Assembly (NCBI GenBank): GCA_026874595.1
Contig: CM049309.1
Location: 41,865,079 to 41,929,078 of the forward strand
Length of the DNA stretch: 64,000 bases
Direction: 5' to 3'
Source of the DNA: Sipunculus nudus
Lineage: Eukaryota > Annelida > Sipuncula > Golfingiida > Sipunculidae
A model generated the notes under the pieces. It did not search any database and had not been told where the DNA came from. It was given only the letters and a program-made list of their open reading frames with translations. Position numbers and translations under genes: made by a program. Shown here piece by piece: positions 43,256 through 58,620 of the stretch; positions within the stretch are counted from its first letter, which is position 1; every line of letters starts with the position of its first letter.

Positions 43256-46200
43256 GCAGTACCCTCTCATACATACGGAATCTACAGTACCCTCTCCTAT
43301 ATACGGAATCTACAGTACCCTCTCCTATAAACGGAATCTACAGTGCCCTCTCTTATGTGCGGAATCTACAGTGCCCTCTCCTATGTACGGAATCTACAGT
43401 GCCCTCTCCTATGTACGGAGTCTACAGTACCCTCTCCTATATGCGGAATCTACAGTGCCCTCTCCTATATACGGAATCTACAGTACCCTCTCCTATATAA
43501 GGAATCTACAGTAACCTCTCATATACGGAATCTACAGTACCCTCTCTTATATTAGGAGTTTACAGTGCCCTCTTATAAACGGAATCTTCAGTACCCTCTC
43601 TAATATAAGGAGTTTATAGTGCCCTCTTATAAACGGAATCTACAGTACCCTCTCCTATATACGGAATCTACAGTACCCTCTCTTATATAAGGAATCTACA
43701 GTACCCTATCTTATATAAGGAATCTACAGTACCCTCTCCTATATACGGAATCTACAGTGCCCTCTCCTATATACGGAATCTACAGTGCCCTCTCCTATAT
43801 ACGGAATCTACAGTACCCTCTCCCAAAAACGGAATCTACAGTACCCTCTCCTATATACGGAATCTACAGTACCCTCTCCTATATAAGGAATCTACAGTAA
43901 CCTCTCATATACGGAATCTACAGTACCCTCTCTTATATTAGGAGTTTACAGTGCCCTCTTATAAACGGAATCTTCAGTACCCTCTCTAATATAAGGAGTT
44001 TATAGTGCCCTCTTATAAACGGAATCTACAGTACCCTCTCCTATATACGGAATCTACAGTGCAATCTCCTATATTAGGAATCTACAGTACCTTCTCCTTT
44101 ACGGAATCTACAGTACCCTCTCCTGTATACGGAATCTACAGTGCCCTCTTATATACGGAATCTATAGTACCCTCTCTTATATACGGAATCTACAGTGCCC
44201 TCTCCTATATTCGGAATCTACAGTACCCTCTCTTATATAAGGAATCTATAGTGCCCTCTCCTATATACGGAATCTACGGTGCCATCTCCTATATTAGGAA
44301 TCTACAGTACCTTCTCCTATATTAGGAATCTACAGTACCCTCTCCTGTATACGGAATCTACAGTGCCCTCTTATATACGGAATCTACAGTACTCTCTCTT
44401 ATATACGGAATCTACAGTGCCCTCTCCTATATACGGAATCTACAGTACCCTCTCTTATATAAGGAATCTATAGTGCCCTCTCCTATATACGGAATCTACG
44501 GTGCCATCTCCTATATTAGGAATCTACAGTACCTTCTCCTTTACGGAATCTACAGTACCCTCTCCTGTATACGGAATCTACAGTGCCCTCTTATATACGG
44601 AATCTACAGTACCCTCTCTTATATACGGAATCTACAGTGCCCTCTCCTATATACGGAATCTACAGTACCCTCTCCTATATAAGGAATCTACAGTACCCTC
44701 TCCAAAAAACGGAATCTACAGTACCCTCTCCTATATACGGAATCTACAGTACCCTCTCCTATATACGGAATCTACAGTGCCCTCTTATATACGGAATCTA
44801 CAGTACCCTCTCTTATATAAGGAATCTACAGTACCCTCTCTTATATACGGAATCTACAGTACCCTCTCTTATATAAGGAATCTACAGTGCCCTCTCCTAT
44901 ATAAGGAATCTACAGTGCCCTCTTATAAACGGAATCTACAGTACCCTCTCTTATATAAGGAATCTACAGTACCCTCTCCTATATACGGAATCTACAGTAC
45001 CCTCTCCAAAAAACGGAATCTACAGTACCCTCTCCTATATACGGAATCTACAGTACCCTCTCCTATATACGGAATCTACAGTGCCCTCTCCTATATACGG
45101 AATCTACAGTGCCCTCTCCTATATAAGGAATCTACAGTACCCTCTCCAAAAAACGGAATCTACAGCACCCTCTCCTATATACGGAATCTACAGTACCCCC
45201 TCCTATATACGGAATCTACAGTGCCCTCTCCTATATACGGAATCTACAGTACCCTCTCCTATATATGGAATCTACAGTGCCCTCTCCTATATAAGGAATC
45301 TACAGTGCCCTCCTATATACGGAATCTACAGTACCCTCTCTTATATAAGGAATCTACAGTACCCTCTCCAAAAAACGGAATCTACAGTACCCTCTCCTAT
45401 ATACGGAATCTACAGTGCCCTCTCCTATATACAGAATCTACAGTGCCCTCTCCTATATACGGAATCTACAGTACCCTCTCCTAAATATGGAATCTACAGT
45501 GCCCTCTCCTATATAAGGAATCTACAGTGCCCTCCTAAATACGGAATCTACAGTACCCTCTCTTATATAAGGAATCTACAGTACCCTCTCCAAAAAACGG
45601 AATCTACAGTACCCTCTCCTATATACGGAATCTACAGTGCCCTCTCCTATATACGGAATCTACAGTGCCCTCTCCTATATACGGAATCTACAGTGCCCTC
45701 TCCTATATAAGGAATCTACAGTACCCTCTCCAAAAAACGGAATCTACAGTACCCTCTCCTATATACGGAATCTACAGTACCCTCTCCTATATACGGAATC
45801 TACAGTGCCCTCTCCTATATACGGAATCTACAGTGCCCTCTCCTATATACGGAATCTACAGTGCCCTCTCCTATATACGGAATCTACAGTACCCTCTCCA
45901 AAAAACGGAATCTACAGTACCCTCTCCTATATACGGAATCTACATTACCCTCTCCTATATACGGAATCTACAGTACCCTCTCCTATATACGGAATCTACA
46001 GTGCCCTCTCCTATATACGGAATCTACAGTGCCCTCTCCTATATACGGAATCTACAGTACCCTCTCCAAAAAACGGAATCTACAGTACCCTCTCCTATAT
46101 ACGGAATCTACAGTACCCTCTCCTATATACGGAATCTACAGTGCCCTCTCCTATATACGGAATCTACAGTGCCCTCTCCTATATAAGGAATCTACAGTAC

Positions 46201-47171
46201 CCTCTCCAAAAAACGGAATCTACAGCACCCTCTCCTATATACGGAATCTACAGTGCCCTCTCCTATTTACGGAATTTACAGTACCCTCTCCAAAAAACGG
46301 AATAAAACGGAATCTACAGTACCCTCTCCTATATACGGAATCTACAGTACCCTCTCCTATATACGGAATCTACAGTACCCTCTCCTATATACGGAATCTA
46401 CAGTGCCCTCTCCTATATACGGAATCTACAGTACCCTCTCCTATATACGGAATCTACAGTGCCCTCTCCTATATACGGAATCTACAGAGCCCTCTGCTAT
46501 ATACGGAATCTACAGTGCCCTCTCCTATATACGGAATCTACAGAGCCCTCTCCTATATACGGAATCTACAGAGCCCTCTCCTATATACGGAATCTACAGT
46601 ACCCTCTCCTATATACGGAATCTACAGTACCCTCTCCTATATACGGAATCTACAGTACCCTCTCCTATATACGGAATCTACAGTACCCTTTCCTATATAC
46701 GGAATCTACAGTGCCCTCTCCTATATACGGAATCTACAGTGCCCTCTCCTATATACGGAATCTACAGTGCCCTCTTCTATATACGGAATCTACAGTGCCC
46801 TCTCCTATTTACGGAATCTACAGTACCCTCTCCAAAAAACGGAATAAAACGGAATCTACAGTACCCTCTCCTATATACGGAATCTACAGTACCCTTTCCT
46901 ATATACGGAATCTACAGTGCCCTCTCCTATATACGGAATCTACAGTGCCCTCTCCTATATACGGAATCTACAGAGCCCTCTCCTATATACGGAATCTACA
47001 GAGCCCTCTCCTATATACAGAATCTACAGAGCCCTCTCCTATATACGGAATCTACAGAGCCCTCTCCTATATACGGAATCTACAGTGCCCTCTCCTATAT
47101 ACGTAATCTACAGAGCCCTCTCCTATATACGGAATCTACAGTGCCCTCTCCTATATACGGAATCTACAGTA

Positions 47172-50100
47172 CCCTCTCCTATATACGGAATCTACAGTAC
47201 CCTCTCCTATATACGGAATCTACAGTACCCTCTCCTATATACGGAATCTACAGTGCCCTCTCCTATATACGGAATCTACAGAGCCCTCTCCTATATACGG
47301 AATCTACAGTACCCTCTCCTATATACGGAATCTACAGTGCCCTCTCCTATATACGGAATCTACAGTGCCCTCTCCTATATACGGAATCTACAGTACCCTC
47401 TCCTATATACGGAATCTACAGTACCCTCTCCTATATACGGAATCTACAGAGCCCTCTCCTATATACGGAATCTACAGTGCCCTCTCCTATATACGGAATC
47501 TACAGTACCCTCTCCTATATACGGAATCTACAGTACCCTCTCCTATATACGGAATCTACAGAGCCCTCTTCTATATACGGAATCTACAGTACCCTCTCCT
47601 ATATACGGAATCTACAGTACCCTCTCCTATATACGGAATCTACAGAGCCCTCTCCTATATACGGAATCTACAGTACCCTCTCCTATATACGGAATCTACA
47701 GTACCCTCTCCTATATACGGAATCTACAGTACCCTCTCCTATACACGGAATCTACAGTGCCCTCTCCTATATACGGAATCTACAGAGCCCTCTCCTATAT
47801 ACGGAATCTACAGTACCCTCTCCTATATACGGAATCTACAGTGCCCTCTCCTATATACGGAATCTACAGTGCCCTCTCCTATATACGGAATCTACAGTGC
47901 CCTCTCCTATATACGGAATCTACAGAGCCCTCTCCTATATACGGAATCTACAGAGCCCTCTCCTATATACGGAATCTACAGTGCCCTCTCCTATATACGG
48001 AATCTACAGAGCCCTCTCCTATATACGGAATCTACAGTGCCCTCTCCTATATACGGAATCTACAGTGCCCTCTCCTATATACGGAATCTACAGTGCCCTC
48101 TCCTATATACGGAATCTACAGTGCCCTCTCCTATATACGGAATCTACAGTACCCTCTCCTATATACGGAATCTACAGTGCCCTCTCCTATATACGGAATC
48201 TACAGTGCCCTCTCCTATATACGGAATCTACAGTGCCCTCTCCTATATACGGAATCTACAGTGCCCTCTCCTATATACGGAATCTACAGTGCCCTCTCCT
48301 ATATACGGAATCTACAGTGCCCTCTCCTATATACGGAATCTACAGTGCCCTCTCCTATATACGGAATCTACAGTGCCCTCTCTTATATACGGAATCTACA
48401 GTACCCTCTCTTATATAAGGAATCTACAGTACCCTCTCCAAAAAACGGAATCTACAGTACCCTCTCCTATATACGGAATCTACAGTGCCCTCTCCTATAT
48501 ACGGAATCTACAGTACCCTCTCCTATATAAGGAATCTACAGTGCCCTCTCCTATATACGGAACCTACAGTACCCTCTCTTATATAAGGAATCTACAGTAC
48601 CCTCTCCAAAAAACGGAATCTACAGTACCCTCTCCTATATACGGAATCTACAGTACCCTCTCCTATATAAGGAATCTACAGTGCCCTCTCCTATATACGG
48701 AATCTACAGTGCCCTCTCCTATATAAGGAATCTACAGTGCCCTCTCCTATATACGGAATCTATAGTACCCTCTCTTATATAAGGAATCTACAGTACCCTC
48801 TCCAAAAAACGGAATCTACAGTACCCTCTCCTATATACGGAATCTACAGTGCCCTCTCCTATATACGGAATCTACAGTACCCTCTCCTATATACGGAATC
48901 TACAGTGCCCTCTCCTATATACGGAATCTACAGTGCCCTCTCCTATATACGGAATCTACAGTGCCCTCTCCTATATAAGGAATCTACAGTACCCTCTCCA
49001 AAAAACGGAATCTACAGTACCCTGTCCTATATACGGAATCTACAGTACCCTCTCCTATATACGGAATCTACAGTGCCCTCTCCTATATACGGAATCTACA
49101 GTGCCCTCTCCTATATAAGGAATCTACAGTGCCCTCTCCTATATACGGAATCTACAGTGCCCTCTCCTATATAAGGAATCCACAGTGCCCTCTTATATAC
49201 GGAATCTACAGTGCCCTCTCCTATATACGGAATCTACAGTACCCTCTCCTATATACGGAATCTACAGTGGCCTCTCCTATATACGGAATCTACAGTACCC
49301 TCTCCTATATACGGAATCTACAGTGCCCTCTCCTATATACGGAATCTACAGTGCCCTCTCCTATATAAGGAATCTACAGTGCCCTCTCCTATATACGGAA
49401 TCTACAGTGCCCTCTCCTATATAAGGAATCTACAGTGCCCTCTTATATACGGAATCTACAGTACCCTCTCCTATATACGGAATCTACAGTACCCTCTCTT
49501 ATATAAGGAATCTACAGTACCCTCTCCTATATACGGAATCTACAGTACCCTCTCCTATATACGGAATCTACAGTGCCCTCTCCTATATACGGAATCTACA
49601 GTACCCTCTCCTATATACGGAATCTACAGTACCCTCTCCTATATACGGAATCTACAGTGCACTCTCCTATATACGGAATCTACAGTACCCTCTCTTATAT
49701 AAGGAATCTACAGTGCCCTCTCCTATATAAGGAATCTACAGTGCCCTCTCTTATATAAGGAATCTACAGTGCCCTCTCCTATATAAGGAATCTACAGTGC
49801 CCTCTTATATACGTAATCTACAGTATCATCTCTTATATACGGAATCTACAGTGCCCTCTCCTATATACGGAATCTACAGTGCCCTCTCTTATATAAGGAA
49901 TCTACAGTGCCCTCTCCTATATAAGGAATCTACAGTGCCCTCTTATATACGGAATCTACAGTATCCTCTCTTATATACGGAATCTACAGTGCCCTCTCCT
50001 ATATACGGAATCTACAGTACCCTCTCTTATATAAGGAATCCATAGTGCCCTCTCCTATATACGGAATCTACGGTGCCATCTCCTATATTAGGAATCTACA

Positions 50101-53100
50101 GTACCTTCTCCTTTACGGAATCTACAGTACCCTCTCCTATATACGGAATCTACAGTGCCCTCTCTTATATAAGGAATCTACAGTGCCCTCTTATATACGG
50201 AATCTACAGTACCCTCTTATATACGGAATCTACAGTGCCCTCTTATATACGGAATCTACAGTACTCTCTCTTATATAAGGAATCTATAGTGCCCTCTCCT
50301 ATATACGGAATCTACAGTACCCTCTCCTATATACGGAATCTACAGTACCCTCTCCTATATACGGAATCTACAGTGCCCTCTCCTATATACGGAATCTACA
50401 GAGCCCTCTCCTATATACGGAATCTACAGTACCCTCTCCTATATACGGAATCTACAGTGCCCTCTCCTATATACGGAATCTACAGTGCCCTCTCCTATAT
50501 ACGGAATCTACAGTACCCTCTCCTATATACGGAATCTACAGTACCCTCTCCTATATACGGAATCTACAGAGCCCTCTCCTATATACGGAATCTACAGTGC
50601 CCTCTCCTATATACGGAATCTACAGTACCCTCTCCTATATACGGAATCTACAGTACCCTCTCCTATATACGGAATCTACAGAGCCCTCTCCTATATACGG
50701 AATCTACAGTACCCTCTCCTATATACGGAATCTACAGTACCCTCTCCTATATACGGAATCTACAGAGCCCTCTCCTATATACGGAATCTACAGTACCCTC
50801 TCCTATATACGGAATCTACAGTACCCTCTCCTATATACGGAATCTACAGTACCCTCTCCTATATACGGAATCTACAGTGCCCTCTCCTATATACGGAATC
50901 TACAGAGCCCTCTCCTATATACGGAATCTACAGTACCCTCTCCTATATACGGAATCTACAGTGCCCTCTCCTATATACGGAATCTACAGTGCCCTCTCCT
51001 ATATACGGAATCTACAGTGCCCTCTCCTATATACGGAATCTACAGAGCCCTCTCCTATATACGGAATCTACAGAGCCCTCTCCTATATACGGAATCTACA
51101 GTGCCCTCTCCTATATACGGAATCTACAGAGCCCTCTCCTATATACGGAATCTACAGTGCCCTCTCCTATATACGGAATCTACAGTGCCCTCTCCTATAT
51201 ACGGAATCTACAGTGCCCTCTCCTATATACGGAATCTACAGTGCCCTCTCCTATATACGGAATCTACAGTACCCTCTCCTATATACGGAATCTACAGTGC
51301 CCTCTCCTATATACGGAATCTACAGTGCCCTCTCCTATATACGGAATCTACAGTGCCCTCTCCTATATACGGAATCTACAGTGCCCTCTCCTATATACGG
51401 AATCTACAGTGCCCTCTCCTATATACGGAATCTACAGTGCCCTCTCCTATATACGGAATCTACAGTGCCCTCTCCTATATACGGAATCTACAGTGCCCTC
51501 TCTTATATACGGAATCTACAGTACCCTCTCTTATATAAGGAATCTACAGTACCCTCTCCAAAAAACGGAATCTACAGTACCCTCTCCTATATACGGAATC
51601 TACAGTGCCCTCTCCTATATACGGAATCTACAGTACCCTCTCCTATATAAGGAATCTACAGTGCCCTCTCCTATATACGGAACCTACAGTACCCTCTCTT
51701 ATATAAGGAATCTACAGTACCCTCTCCAAAAAACGGAATCTACAGTACCCTCTCCTATATACGGAATCTACAGTACCCTCTCCTATATAAGGAATCTACA
51801 GTGCCCTCTCCTATATACGGAATCTACAGTGCCCTCTCCTATATAAGGAATCTACAGTGCCCTCTCCTATATACGGAATCTATAGTACCCTCTCTTATAT
51901 AAGGAATCTACAGTACCCTCTCCAAAAAACGGAATCTACAGTACCCTCTCCTATATACGGAATCTACAGTGCCCTCTCCTATATACGGAATCTACAGTAC
52001 CCTCTCCTATATACGGAATCTACAGTGCCCTCTCCTATATACGGAATCTACAGTGCCCTCTCCTATATACGGAATCTACAGTGCCCTCTCCTATATAAGG
52101 AATCTACAGTACCCTCTCCAAAAAACGGAATCTACAGTACCCTGTCCTATATACGGAATCTACAGTACCCTCTCCTATATACGGAATCTACAGTGCCCTC
52201 TCCTATATACGGAATCTACAGTGCCCTCTCCTATATAAGGAATCTACAGTGCCTTCTCCTATATACGGAATCTACAGTGCCCTCTCCTATATAAGGAATC
52301 CACAGTGCCCTCTTATATACGGAATCTACAGTACCCTCTCCTATATACGGAATCTACAGTACCCTCTCCTATATACGGAATCTACAGTGGCCTCTCCTAT
52401 ATACGGAATCTACAGTACCCTCTCCTATATACGGAATCTACAGTGCCCTCTCCTATATACGGAATCTACAGTGCCCTCTCCTATATAAGGAATCTACAGT
52501 GCCCTCTCCTATATACGGAATCTACAGTGCCCTCTCCTATATAAGGAATCTACAGTGCCCTCTTATATACGGAATCTACAGTACCCTCTCCTATATACGG
52601 AATCTACAGTACCCTCTCTTATATAAGGAATCTACAGTACCCTCTCCTATATACGGAATCTACAGTACCCTCTCCTATATACGGAATCTACAGTACCCTC
52701 TCCTATATACGGAATCTACAGTACCCTCTCCTATATACGGAATCTACAGTACCCTCTCCTATATACGGAATCTACAGTGCACTCTCCTATATACGGAATC
52801 TACAGTACCCTCTCTTATATAAGGAATCTACAGTGCCCTCTCCTATATAAGGAATCTACAGTGCCCTCTCTTATATAAGGAATCTACAGTGCCCTCTCCT
52901 ATATAAGGAATCTACAGTGCCCTCTTATATACGTAATCTACAGTATCATCTCTTATATACGGAATCTACAGTGCCCTCTCCTATATACGGAATCTACAGT
53001 GCCCTCTCTTATATAAGGAATCTACAGTGCCCTCTCCTATATAAGGAATCTACAGTGCCCTCTTATATACGGAATCTACAGTATCCTCTCTTATATACGG

Positions 53101-53441
53101 AATCTACAGTGCCCTCTCCTATATACGGAATCTACAGTACCCTCTCTTATATAAGGAATCCATAGTGCCCTCTCCTATATACGGAATCTACGGTGCCATC
53201 TCCTATATTAGGAATCTACAGTACCTTCTCCTTTACGGAATCTACAGTACCCTCTCCTATATACGGAATCTACAGTGCCCTCTCTTATATAAGGAATCTA
53301 CAGTGCCCTCTTATATACGGAATCTACAGTACCCTCTTATATACGGAATCTACAGTGCCCTCTTATATACGGAATCTACAGTACTCTCTCTTATATAAGG
53401 AATCTATAGTGCCCTCTCCTATATACGGAATCTACAGTACC
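47172..53441 (+). repeat. 3120-bp higher-order tandem duplication in the array
   Basis: 47172-50321 and 50292-53441 align with a constant offset of 3120 bases across all variant units. The few differences I noticed include 47570/50690, 47744/50864 and 49134/52254. This is a recent event far above the 28-bp scale. Confidence 0.88.
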
Positions 53442-54030
53442 TTCTCCTTTACGGAATCTACAGAGCCCTCTCCTATATACGGAATCTACAGTGCCCTCTC
53501 CTATATACGGAATCTACAGTGCCCTCTCTTATATAAGGAATCTACAGTGCCCTCTTATATACGGAATCTACAGTGCCCTCTTATAAACGGAATCTACAGT
53601 ACCCTCTCTAATATAAGGAATCTATAGTGCCCTCTCCTATATACGGAATCTACGGTGCCATCTCCTATATTAGGAATCTACAGTACCTTCTCCTTTACGG
53701 AATCTGCAGTACCCTCTCCTATATACGGAATCTACGGTGCCATCTCCTATATTAGGAATCTACAGTACCTTCTCCTTTACGGAATCTACAGTACCCTCTC
53801 CTGTATACGGAATCTACAGTGCCCTCTCCTATATACGGAATCTACAGTGCCCTCTCCTATATACGGAATCTACAGTGCCCTCTCTTATATAAGGAATCTA
53901 CAGTGCCCTCTTATATACGGAATCTACAGTACCCTCTTATATACGGAATCTACAGTGCCCTCTTATAAACGGAATCTACAGTACCCTCTCTAATATAAGG
54001 AATCTATAGTGCCCTCTCCTATATACGGAA
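52850..54030 (+). repeat. Block repeated at 60150-61330 (offset 7302)
   Basis: The irregular units TACGTAATC/TACGGAATC, TATCATCTCTTATATACGG, GGTGCCATCTCCTATATTAGG and CCTTCTCCTTTACGG occur in the same order at 60150-61330. A further partial copy is at 49730-50290. After about 54009/61311 the patterns diverge. Confidence 0.8.
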
Positions 54031-57000
54031 TCTACGGTGCCCTCTCCTATATACGGAATCTACAGTGCCCTCTCCTATATACGGAATCTACAGTACCCTC
54101 TCCAAAAAACGGAATCTACAGTACCCTCTCCTATATACGGAATCTACAGTACCCTCTCCTATATACGGAATCTACAGTGCCCTCTCCTATATACGGAATC
54201 TACAGTACCCTCTCCTATATACGGAATCTACAGTGCCCTCTCCTATATACGGAATCTACAGTGCCCTCTCCTATATACGGAATCTACAGTGCCCTCCCCT
54301 TTTTACGGAATTTACAGTACCCTCTCCAAAAAACGGAATAAAACGGAATCTACAGTACCCTCTCCTGTATACGGAATCTACAGTACCCTCTCCTATATAC
54401 GGAATCTACAGTACCCTCTCCTATAAACGGAATCTACAGTGCCCTCTCCTATATACGGAATCTACAGTACCCTCTCCTATATACGGAATCTACAGAGCCC
54501 TCTCCTATATACGGAACCTACAGAGCCCTCTCCTATATACGGAATCTACAGTGCCCTCTCCTATATACGGAATCTACAGAGCCCTCTCCTATATACGGAA
54601 TCTACAGAGCCCTCTCCTATATACGGAATCTACAGTACCCTCTCCTATATACGGAATCTACAGTACCCTCTCCTATATACGGAATCTACAGTACCCTCTC
54701 CTATATACGGAATCTACAGTACCCTCTCCTATATACGGAATCTACAGTGCCCTCTCCTATATACGGAATCTACAGTGCCCTCTCCTATATACGGAATCTA
54801 CAGTGCCCTCTTCTATATACGGAATCTACAGTGCCCTCTCCTATTTACGGAATCTACAGTACCCTCTCCAAAAAACGGAATAAAACGGAATCTACAGTAC
54901 CCTCTCCTATATACGGAATCTACAGTACCCTTTCCTATATACGGAATCTACAGTACCCTCTCCTATATACGGAATCTACAGTGCCCTCTCCTATATACGG
55001 AATCTACAGAGCCCTCTCCTATATACGGAATCTACAGAGCCCTCTCCTATATACGGAATCTACAGAGCCCTCTCCTATATACGGAATCTACAGAGCCCTC
55101 TCCTATATACGGAATCTACAGTGCCCTCTCCTATATACGGAATCTACAGAGCCCTCTCCTATATACGGAATCTACAGTGCCCTCTCCTATATACGGAATC
55201 TACAGTACCCTCTCCTATATACGGAATCTACAGTACCCTCTCCTATATACGGAATCTACAGTACCCTCTCCTATATACGGAATCTACAGTGCCCTCTCCT
55301 ATATACGGAATCTACAGAGCCCTCTCCTATATACGGAATCTACAGTGCCCTCTCCTATATACGGAATCTACAGTGCCCTCTCCTATATACGGAATCTACA
55401 GTGCCCTCTCCTATATACGGAATCTACAGTACCCTCTCCTATATACGGAATCTACAGTACCCTCTCCTATATACGGAATCTACAGAGCCCTCTCCTATAT
55501 ACGGAATCTACAGTGCCCTCTCCTATATACGGAATCTACAGTACCCTCTCCTATATACGGAATCTACAGAGCCCTCTCCTATATACGGAATCTACAGTAC
55601 CCTCTCCTATATACGGAATCTACAGTACCCTCTCCTATATACGGAATCTACAGAGCCCTCTCCTATATACGGAATCTACAGAGCCCTCTCCTATATACGG
55701 AATCTACAGTACCCTCTCCTATATACGGAATCTACAGTACCCTCTCCTATATACGGAATCTACAGTGCCCTCTCCTATATACGGAATCTACAGTGCCCTC
55801 TCCTATATACGGAATCTACAGTACCCTCTCCTATATACGGAATCTACAGTGCCCTCTCCTATATACGGAATCTACAGTGCCCTCTCCTATATACGGAATC
55901 TACAGTGCCCTCTCCTATATACGGAATCTACAGAGCCCTCTCCTATATACGGAATCTACAGAGCCCTCTCCTATATACGGAATCTACAGTGCCCTCTCCT
56001 ATATACGGAATCTACAGAGCCCTCTCCTATATACGGAATCTACAGTGCCCTCTCCTATATACGGAATCTACAGTACCCTCTCCTATATACGGAATCTACA
56101 GTACCCTCTCCTATATACGGAATCTACAGAGCCCTCTCCTATATACGGAATCTACAGTACCCTCTCCTATATACGGAATCTACAGTACCCTCTCCTATAT
56201 ACGGAATCTACAGAGCCCTCTCCTATATACGGAATCTACAGTACCCTCTCCTATATACGGAATCTACAGTACCCTCTCCTATATACGGAATCTACAGTAC
56301 CCTCTCCTATATACGGAATCTACAGTGCCCTCTCCTATATACGGAATCTACAGAGCCCTCTCCTATATACGGAATCTACAGTACCCTCTCCTATATACGG
56401 AATCTACAGTGCCCTCTCCTATATACGGAATCTACAGTGCCCTCTCCTATATACGGAATCTACAGTGCCCTCTCCTATATACGGAATCTACAGAGCCCTC
56501 TCCTATATACGGAATCTACAGAGCCCTCTCCTATATACGGAATCTACAGTGCCCTCTCCTATATACGGAATCTACAGAGCCCTCTCCTATATACGGAATC
56601 TACAGTACCCTCTCCTATATACGGAATCTACAGTGCCCTCTTATATACGGAATCTACAGTACCCTCTTATATACGGAATCTACAGTGCCCTCTTATATAC
56701 GGAATCTACAGTACTCTCTCTTTTATAAGGAATCTATAGTGCCCTCTCCTATATACGGAATCTACAGTACCTTCTCCTTTACGGAATCTACAGAGCCCTC
56801 TCCTATATACGGAATCTACAGTGCCCTCTCCTATATACGGAATCTACAGTGCCCTCTCTTATATAAGGAATCTACAGTGCCCTCTTATATACGGAATCTA
56901 CAGTGCCCTCTTATAAACGGAATCTACAGTACCCTCTCTAATATAAGGAATCTATAGTGCCCTCTCCTATATACGGAATCTACGGTGCCATCTCCTATAT

Positions 57001-58620
57001 TAGGAATCTACAGTACCTTCTCCTTTACGGAATCTGCAGTACCCTCTCCTATATACGGAATCTACGGTGCCATCTCCTATATTAGGAATCTACAGTACCC
57101 TCTCCTGTATACGGAATCTACAGTGCCCTCTCCTATATACGGAATCTACAGTGCCCTCTCCTATATACGGAATCTACAGTGCCCTCTCTTATATAAGGAA
57201 TCTACAGTGCCCTCTTATATACGGAATCTACAGTGCCCTCTTATAAACGGAATCTACAGTACCCTCTCTAATATAAGGAATCTATAGTGCCCTCTCCTAT
57301 ATACGGAATCTACGGTGCCCTCTCCTATATACGGAATCTACAGTGCCCTCTCCTATATACGGAATCTACAGTACCCTCTCCAAAAAACGGAATCTACAGT
57401 ACCCTCTCCTATATACGGAATCTACAGTACCCTCTCCTATATACGGAATCTACAGTGCCCTCTCCTATATACGGAATCTACAGTACCCTCTCCTATATAC
57501 GGAATCTACAGTGCCCTCTCCTATATACGGAATCTACAGTGCCCTCTCCTATATACGGAATCTACAGTGCCCTCTCCTATTTACGGAATTTACAGTACCC
57601 TCTCCAAAAAACGGAATAAAACGGAATCTACAGTACCCTCTCCTATATACGGAATCTACAGTACCCTCTCCTATATACGGAATCTACAGTACCCTCTCCT
57701 ATATACGGAATCTACAGTGCCCTCTCCTATATACGGAATCTACAGTACCCTCTCCTATATACGGAATCTACAGTGCCCTCTCCTATATACGGAATCTACA
57801 GAGCCCTCTCCTATATACGGAATCTACAGTGCCCTCTCCTATATACGGAATCTACAGAGCCCTCTCCTATATAGGGAATCTACAGAGCCCTCTCCTATAT
57901 ACGGAATCTACAGTACCCTCTCCTATATACGGAATCTACAGTACCCTCTCCTATATACGGAATCTACAGTACCCTCTCCTATATACGGAATCTACAGTAC
58001 CCTCTCCTATATACGGAATCTACAGTGCCCTCTCCTATATACGGAATCTACAGTGCCCTCTCCTATATACGGAATCTACAGTGCCCTCTTCTATATACGG
58101 AATCTACAGTGCCCTCTCCTATTTACGGAATCTACAGTACCCTCTCCAAAAAACGGAATAAAACGGAATCTACAGTACCCTCTCCTATATACGGAATCTA
58201 CAGTACCCTTTCCTATATACGGAATCTACAGTACCCTCTCCTATATACGGAATCTACAGTGCCCTCTCCTATATACGGAATCTACAGAGCCCTCTCCTAT
58301 ATACGGAATCTACAGAGCCCTCTCCTATATACGGAATCTACAGAGCCCTCTCCTATATACGGAATCTACAGAGCCCTCTCCTATATACGGAATCTACAGT
58401 GCCCTCTCCTATATACGGAATCTACAGAGCCCTCTCCTATATACGGAATCTACAGTGCCCTCTCCTATATACGGAATCTACAGTACCCTCTCCTATATAC
58501 GGAATCTACAGTACCCTCTCCTATATACGGAATCTACAGTACCCTCTCCTATATACGGAATCTACAGTGCCCTCTCCTATATACGGAATCTACAGAGCCC
58601 TCTCCTATATACGGAATCTA
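54000..58620 (+). repeat. 3278-bp offset higher-order duplication
   Basis: The variant-unit pattern of about 54000-55340 recurs at about 57280-58620 with offset 3278. This includes paired AAAAAACGGAATAAAACGG variants at about 54325/54868 and 57602/58144. The same pair is at about 46293/46832, so an older copy of the block lies in the left part. Confidence 0.8.
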
